A DNA stretch of 11,440 bases from Methylomarinum sp. (lineage in GTDB: Bacteria; Pseudomonadota; Gammaproteobacteria; Methylococcales; Methylomonadaceae), in contig WTAG01000039.1 of assembly GCA_013139755.1 (NCBI GenBank), positions 1 to 11,440 on the forward strand, read 5' to 3'. This document shows, piece by piece, positions 7,723-11,440 of the stretch. The translations under genes and the position numbers were made by a program. Every line of letters begins with the position of its first letter. Positions within the stretch are counted from its first letter, which is position 1. The notes below the pieces were generated by a model, which was not told the DNA's origin, searched no databases, and saw only the letters and a list, made by a program, of their open reading frames with translations.

Positions 7723-8682
7723 CTAGCTAGTATATTTCTGTTCAAATGCCGAGATAAATGAGGGTAAATCTGTAATCGACATATGATTTATACCCGCCGC
7801 TGCTTTTCTACCGCCACCGGTTGCAAATGAAGCGCATAACTCATCGGCACCTGATTTATTGTTTATCGGTGCGCGAACACTAATTTGATAACCTTTCTGA
7901 CCGTTAAAACTCACCACGGCGTGGGCACGATCAGGGGCTGAATAGGCAAGGTTATTACTAAATACGCCATTCACCCGGCTGCTCCATGTTTCATCAGGCA
8001 GCATATAAACAGCAATTTTATCTGTTTGATATTCAGGTGTAAGGTGTTCAGCCGCTACCATATCTTCAGAATACCCGGCTAATAACTTCTCATAAACTTC
8101 TTCGTTATCTGCTATAAAGTCAAATGGTGAGGCGTAAGGTTGTAGTTCATGGAAAAGCAAATCGGGGGCAAAATGTAAGTCTGCGACACTCGTGCCATAA
8201 CTATTGTAATTAATGCAAATACCCAGCATTTTAAGTTGTTGTAACTGATTATCAGATAGTGATAATGGATAAGCTGATTGTATTGCGCTATCAAACAAAT
8301 TGTCACCAAAGGCTGCGGTAACAGCCCAAGCATGATATTTACCTTCTAAATAGTCATTAACCAATAAACTGGTACAAACATTAGAGTCGGTATTAATGAT
8401 GGTTTTTAAATTTTTATGAACAGGTATTTCACCTGATTGATGATGGTCAACATAAAAAATGCTGGCTCCTTGATCTAAGAGTCTTTCTACCGATGGCCTA
8501 TTTTTATCGAAAGAAATATCCAGAACGGTTATTTGGTCGCCTTGCTGAACTCTTACGTCATCCAATAAAGTAATATCTCTTTTTATCCCAGTTACTAATT
8601 GAGACTTTATAGGTTGAGCTAAGCGCAATTGTAATAAAGCACAAATGCCATCAGCATCACCATTAAAAACATCTATTTGCAT
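7723..8682 (-). CDS. DHH-family phosphoesterase
   Basis: A 319-residue protein of the DHH/DHHA1 phosphoesterase superfamily, metal-dependent enzymes acting on phosphoester bonds in nucleotides, short RNA or inorganic polyphosphate. Visible motifs are NGDADG (7-12), which supplies two metal-binding Asp, LDIS with Asp55, VDHH (78-81), and GDN with Asp127. Toward the C-terminus is GGGRKAAAG (289-297), the glycine-rich substrate-binding loop of the DHHA1 domain. No transmembrane segment or signal peptide is seen. Its exact substrate cannot be told: it resembles nanoRNase-type proteins in layout but lacks a clear NrnA signature. AGGAG (8691-8695) lies 8 bases before the ATG, within the end of fbp, and the two genes overlap by 10 bases. 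They form one operon, which suggests a link with sugar-phosphate or nucleotide phosphate metabolism. Confidence 0.88.
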   Translation of the reverse strand: MQIDVFNGDADGICALLQLRLAQPIKSQLVTGIKRDITLLDDVRVQQGDQITVLDISFDKNRPSVERLLDQGASIFYVDHHQSGEIPVHKNLKTIINTDSNVCTSLLVNDYLEGKYHAWAVTAAFGDNLFDSAIQSAYPLSLSDNQLQQLKMLGICINYNSYGTSVADLHFAPDLLFHELQPYASPFDFIADNEEVYEKLLAGYSEDMVAAEHLTPEYQTDKIAVYMLPDETWSSRVNGVFSNNLAYSAPDRAHAVVSFNGQKGYQISVRAPINNKSGADELCASFATGGGRKAAAGINHMSITDLPSFISAFEQKYTS

Positions 8683-9689
8683 GAGTCGTACTCCTGATGA
8701 TAAGAAATAATCCGGTTGACTTCATTTTTAGCCCCCAATATAACGGGAACCCGTTGATGGATTTCTTTTGGATCAATGTCCATAATGCGGTCTCGTCCTG
8801 TAGAACAAAGTCCACCGGCCTGTTCTACTATAAACCCAATTGGGTTAGCTTCATACATTAAACGTAATCTTCCCGCTTTTGTTGGGTCTTTTAGGTCATA
8901 AGGATACATAAAAATACCGCCTCGGGTTAAAACACGATAGACCTCGGCCACTAAGGATGCAATCCAGCGCATATTAAAGTTTTTGTCTCTTGAACCATCA
9001 GTGCCAGCCAGACATTCTGCAATATATTGTTGTACTGGTGGCTCCCAAAAGCGTTGATTAGACATATTAATAGCAAACTCTTGTGTGTCATCAGGGATGC
9101 GCATGTCGGGGTGGGTTAGATAAAATTCACCGATTTCCTGATCTAAGGTAAAGCCATTAACTCCTTGTCCAGTAGTTAAAATCAACATGGTAGAAGGGCC
9201 GTACAGCACAAAACCTGCGCAAACTTGCTTACTGCCTTTTTGTAAAAAATCATCTAATGTTGGGTTTATGCCTTCTTCACAGCGCAAAATTGAGAAGATA
9301 GTGCCTACGGTTAAATTAACATCAATATTTGAAGATCCATCCAAAGGATCAAATAAAGCTAAATATTTGCCACGCGGATATTGTGCCGGGATGGCAATAG
9401 GATCATCTTCTTCTTCAGAAGCCATGCCTGCTAAATGGCCTGTCCATTTAAGCGCATCGACCATGTAATCATTACTGATAATATCCAGCTTTTTTTGCAC
9501 TTCACCTTGTACATTTTCAGAATCAGCACTGCCCCAAGTACCAATTAAATCGCCCTGATTAACCAGGTGCGATATTTGTTTGCAGGCAGTCACAATGTCA
9601 TTCAACAGTGCTGTTAAATCGCCCGTCGCATTGGCAGTGTTGCGTTGTTGTTCGGTAATAAATTGGGGTAAGCTAATTTTATTAGCCAT
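8673..9689 (-). CDS. fbp: Fructose-1,6-bisphosphatase class 1
   Basis: This enzyme hydrolyses fructose 1,6-bisphosphate to fructose 6-phosphate, a control step of gluconeogenesis and of Calvin or ribulose-monophosphate type carbon cycles. The 338-residue product (E. coli 332) has the class 1 signature throughout: [24 protein letters not shown] (residues 46-69), the acidic SEEED (91-95), the metal site [13 protein letters not shown] (113-125), [12 protein letters not shown] (163-174), and [14 protein letters not shown] (267-280) with the catalytic-metal Glu280. Three in-frame ATGs are possible (9710, 9704, 9689). I chose 9689 because GGAG at 9699-9702 sits 9 bases before it and [10 protein letters not shown] matches the usual FBPase start. 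It is the first gene of the operon with the DHH gene. Confidence 0.97.
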   Translation of the reverse strand: MANKISLPQFITEQQRNTANATGDLTALLNDIVTACKQISHLVNQGDLIGTWGSADSENVQGEVQKKLDIISNDYMVDALKWTGHLAGMASEEEDDPIAIPAQYPRGKYLALFDPLDGSSNIDVNLTVGTIFSILRCEEGINPTLDDFLQKGSKQVCAGFVLYGPSTMLILTTGQGVNGFTLDQEIGEFYLTHPDMRIPDDTQEFAINMSNQRFWEPPVQQYIAECLAGTDGSRDKNFNMRWIASLVAEVYRVLTRGGIFMYPYDLKDPTKAGRLRLMYEANPIGFIVEQAGGLCSTGRDRIMDIDPKEIHQRVPVILGAKNEVNRIISYHQEYDSCK

Positions 9690-9698
9690 AGGGTCTAT

Positions 9699-9702
9699 CT
9701 CC
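9699..9702 (-). promoter_or_regulatory. Ribosome binding site deciding the fbp start
   Basis: GGAG on the minus strand, 9 bases before the ATG at 9689. The upstream ATGs at 9710 and 9704 have no such site before them, and the one at 9704 overlaps this GGAG. Confidence 0.65.
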
Positions 9703-9734
9703 ATTGCCATATAGAATACAAATGATTTTGTAGC

Positions 9735-9763
9735 ATTATAAGCTGTTTGGCTATCCTATCCAA
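9735..9763 (-). promoter_or_regulatory. Sigma70-type promoter for fbp and the DHH gene
   Basis: On the minus strand, a perfect -10 TATAAT (9735-9740) is preceded at 17 bases by TTGGAT (9758-9763), which matches only the TTG of the -35 consensus. Transcription would start near 9728, about 39 bases before the fbp ATG. The perfect -10 and ideal spacing make this the best promoter in the window. Confidence 0.65.
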
Positions 9764-9765
9764 AG

Positions 9766-9786
9766 GTAGGGCGGACTTCAGTCCGC
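9766..9786 (+). repeat. REP-like palindrome with GTAG head
   Basis: GTAG (9766-9769) is followed after one G by GCGGACT-TC-AGTCCGC (9771-9786), a 7-base palindromic stem. A GTAG or GGAG tetranucleotide just 5' of a short GC-rich palindrome is the known layout of REP elements mobilised by RAYT (REP-associated tyrosine transposase) enzymes. It is GC-rich in AT-rich surroundings. A single copy is seen in this window. Confidence 0.6.
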
Positions 9787-9978
9787 TTTATAAATGATCA
9801 CTTTCGCGTTGTTAATCATAAGGCAATGATCAGAGGTGTATCCTGCAAGCGATTGTGTTTATAGTTTATTGCGAATTAATCATTCGTTTAGTGTGTTTTT
9901 AGTTCATAAAAAAATTATATTTGCTAAGTTATTGAAAAGATTTAAGACTCTAAAAAATGTGATTCAGCACGCTGGTAA

Positions 9979-10026
9979 ACACAATATATTGTGTTATTAT
10001 TTACGAAAAAACACTATATGTCCGTA
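9979..10026 (+). promoter_or_regulatory. Tandem NrdR boxes upstream of nrdJ
   Basis: Box 1, ACACAATATATTGTGT (9979-9994), is a perfect palindrome that matches the NrdR-box consensus (acaCwAtATaTwGtgt) at every position, and the symmetry extends one base on each side. Box 2, ACACTATATGTCCGTA (10011-10026), matches fully in its first nine positions and poorly after. Their starts are 32 bases apart, about three helical turns, as is typical for paired NrdR sites. NrdR is the zinc-finger/ATP-cone repressor of ribonucleotide reductase genes that senses ATP/dATP. The position 76 bases before an RNR gene fits well. Confidence 0.85.
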
Positions 10027-10101
10027 TTAGCTTGGTTTTTAGCGCAGCTGGCGAACGCATAGATTTTATGTTTATTCTTTTATTTACCAAGGAAATTATT
10101 A

Positions 10102-11440
10102 ATGACTGCATTGCTACACGTTGTTGCCGATAATACGATAGATATTCCACTGCAAAGTGCTTCACTTGATATTTGGGATACAAAATATCGTTTAAAAACC
10201 AAAGAGGGTGAGGCGATTGATCACACTATTGATGAAACTTATCAGCGCGTTGCTAAAGCATTAGCCAGTGTAGAAAAAAATAAGTCTTTAAAAGACAAAT
10301 ACTATAAAGAATTTTTATGGGCGCTACGTCAAGGTGTTATTCCCGCAGGGCGTATCGTCTCTAATGCAGGAGCAGAAGCGCATAAACCTGCTACATCAAC
10401 CATAAACTGTACAGTATCAGGTGCAATTGCCGATTCTATGGATGATATTCTTGATAAAGTGCATGAAGCAGGGCTTACACTTAAAGCCGGTTGTGGCATA
10501 GGTTACGAATTCTCAACTTTACGTCCTAAAGATGCTTACGTATCAGGCGCTGGCGCATATACATCAGGTCCACTATCGTTTATGGATATTTACGATAAAA
10601 TGTGTTTTACCGTGTCATCAGCAGGTGGTAGACGTGGGGCACAAATGGCAACCTTTGATATTGCCCACCCTGATGTGGTCGAGTTTATCAAAGCAAAACG
10701 TGAAGACGGCCGTTTACGTCAATTTAACTTATCATTATTAATTACCACTGAATTTATTGAAGCGGTAAAAAATGATAAACCATGGGCTTTATCTTTTCCT
10801 GTTACAGAAAAAGAAAAGCAAATGGATGAACTTGATTTAAGCAATGAAGCATTAATTGTTTGGCGAGATCTACCTAATAAAGATGGCTATATCACTAATG
10901 ATGATGGCTTAATCGCTTGTAAAATTACCAAAACCATTCCTGCACGTCGTTTATGGGACATTATCATGTCTTCAACCTACGATTATGCCGAGCCAGGGTT
11001 CATTTTGATTGATAAAGTCAATGAAATGAACAATAACTGGTTTTGTGAAAATATTCGTGCAACCAATCCATGTGGCGAGCAACCGTTACCTCCATATGGT
11101 AGCTGTCTTTTAGGTTCAATTAACCTAACCCGTTTTGTTAAAAAGCCATTCACTAAAGAAGCCTCGTTTGACTGGGATACTTATCGTAAAACCATTCATG
11201 TTTTTACTCGTATGTTAGATAACGTAGTAGAAATTAATGGCTTGCCATTAGAAAAACAGCGTGAAGAGATTGTTGGAAAACGTAGACATGGTATGGGCTA
11301 TTTAGGTCTAGGATCAACACTCACCATGCTAGGTTTAAAATATGGCGGTGAAAAATCTTTAGAAATAACTGAAGAAATCACCAAAATACTGGCGATAGAA
11401 GGCTGGAAAGCAGGCCTGGAATTATCAAAAGAAAAGGGTG
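10102..11440 (+). CDS. nrdJ: Adenosylcobalamin-dependent (class II) ribonucleotide reductase, N-terminal part
   Basis: This enzyme reduces ribonucleotides to deoxyribonucleotides using a cysteine thiyl radical generated from coenzyme B12, so it needs neither the oxygen-dependent NrdB radical nor a glycyl radical. The first 446 codons are in the window, without interruption. Key residues are visible: Cys103 in STINCTVSG and Cys335 in PYGSC form the redox pair, and NPCGE (322-326) holds the radical Cys324 with Asn322 and Glu326. The 11-residue spacing between Cys324 and Cys335 equals that between C322 and C333 of the Thermotoga enzyme. Other class II blocks are LKAGCGIGYEFSTLRPK (127-143) and TVSSAGGRRGAQMATFDI (170-187). 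No ATP-cone domain precedes the catalytic barrel. AAGGA at 10089-10093 lies 8 bases before the ATG. NrdR boxes upstream point to repression by NrdR. The C-terminal end lies outside the window. Confidence 0.95.
   Translation, partial: MTALLHVVADNTIDIPLQSASLDIWDTKYRLKTKEGEAIDHTIDETYQRVAKALASVEKNKSLKDKYYKEFLWALRQGVIPAGRIVSNAGAEAHKPATSTINCTVSGAIADSMDDILDKVHEAGLTLKAGCGIGYEFSTLRPKDAYVSGAGAYTSGPLSFMDIYDKMCFTVSSAGGRRGAQMATFDIAHPDVVEFIKAKREDGRLRQFNLSLLITTEFIEAVKNDKPWALSFPVTEKEKQMDELDLSNEALIVWRDLPNKDGYITNDDGLIACKITKTIPARRLWDIIMSSTYDYAEPGFILIDKVNEMNNNWFCENIRATNPCGEQPLPPYGSCLLGSINLTRFVKKPFTKEASFDWDTYRKTIHVFTRMLDNVVEINGLPLEKQREEIVGKRRHGMGYLGLGSTLTMLGLKYGGEKSLEITEEITKILAIEGWKAGLELSKEKG

Larger units (their letters stand above)
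9690..10101. other. 412-base divergent regulatory gap between fbp and nrdJ
   Basis: No convincing gene is present. Left to right it holds the fbp leader and promoter (to 9763), the GTAG palindrome (9766-9786), two copies of AATGATCA 32 bases apart (9793-9800 and 9825-9832), an AT-rich unassigned stretch (about 9833-9975), the NrdR boxes (9979-10026), and the nrdJ leader with its ribosome binding site AAGGA (10089-10093). Open frames here, of 64 residues on the plus strand and 60 on the minus strand, show no recognisable protein character and no good start signals. Confidence 0.8.

Noticed and set aside
9187..9468. Plus-strand open frame of 93 codons within fbp
   Set aside because: It is antisense to a complete FBPase with all motifs; no recognisable protein character.
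9793..9832. Two AATGATCA copies 32 bases apart as an operator pair
   Set aside because: Eight-base repeats arise easily by chance in AT-rich DNA and they match no regulator site I can name with confidence.
9836..10030. Plus-strand frame of 64 codons before nrdJ
   Set aside because: No ribosome binding site, no family resemblance, and it overlaps the NrdR operators.

Overview
The window reads as a moderately AT-rich chromosome segment from a gammaproteobacterium. The order mutL-miaA-hfq-hflX-hflK-hflC-hisZ-purA is the classic gammaproteobacterial amiB/mutL/miaA/hfq/hfl superoperon. The proteins resemble that class throughout (HflX, Hfq and PurA motifs follow the E. coli versions closely), and hisZ plus a coenzyme-B12-dependent ribonucleotide reductase are present. 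Gene content and base composition would fit a marine methanotroph-like (Methylococcales-type) lineage, but this is only a guess from memory of such gene orders.

Layout, left to right. Positions 1-59 hold the last codons of mutL. Positions 61-123 hold a possible 20-codon micro-ORF coupled to miaA (120-1064). hfq (1188-1424) and hflX (1448-2719) follow closely. After a 148-base gap come hflK (2868-4052) and hflC (4054-4911), almost touching. A strong hairpin terminator (4949-4983) separates hflC from hisZ (5004-6194) and purA (6207-7499), and purA ends at a second terminator (7513-7553). The convergent minus-strand pair is fbp (9689-8673) followed by a DHH-family phosphoesterase (8682-7723); they overlap by 10 bases and share a well-formed promoter at 9735-9763. 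A regulatory gap of about 410 bases, with a REP-like hairpin and NrdR boxes, leads to the start of the class II ribonucleotide reductase nrdJ (10102 to beyond the window end).

Functionally the left part is RNA and ribosome maintenance: tRNA A37 prenylation, the sRNA chaperone Hfq, the ribosome-splitting GTPase HflX and the HflKC regulator of FtsH. The middle part is histidine and purine nucleotide synthesis. The right part is gluconeogenic or RuMP/Calvin-type sugar phosphate metabolism and deoxynucleotide synthesis.

I see no defence island, phage, transposase gene or clearly undescribed system. The most striking signal is that two otherwise intact, well-conserved genes each carry one in-frame stop codon: TAA in hflX at codon 160 and TAG in hisZ at codon 340. 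In both, the reading frame and conserved sequence continue unchanged past the stop. Whether these are sequencing errors, very young pseudogenes or tolerated/read-through stops cannot be told from the sequence alone. A near-perfect pair of NrdR operators before nrdJ and several perfect inverted repeats are the other points of interest.
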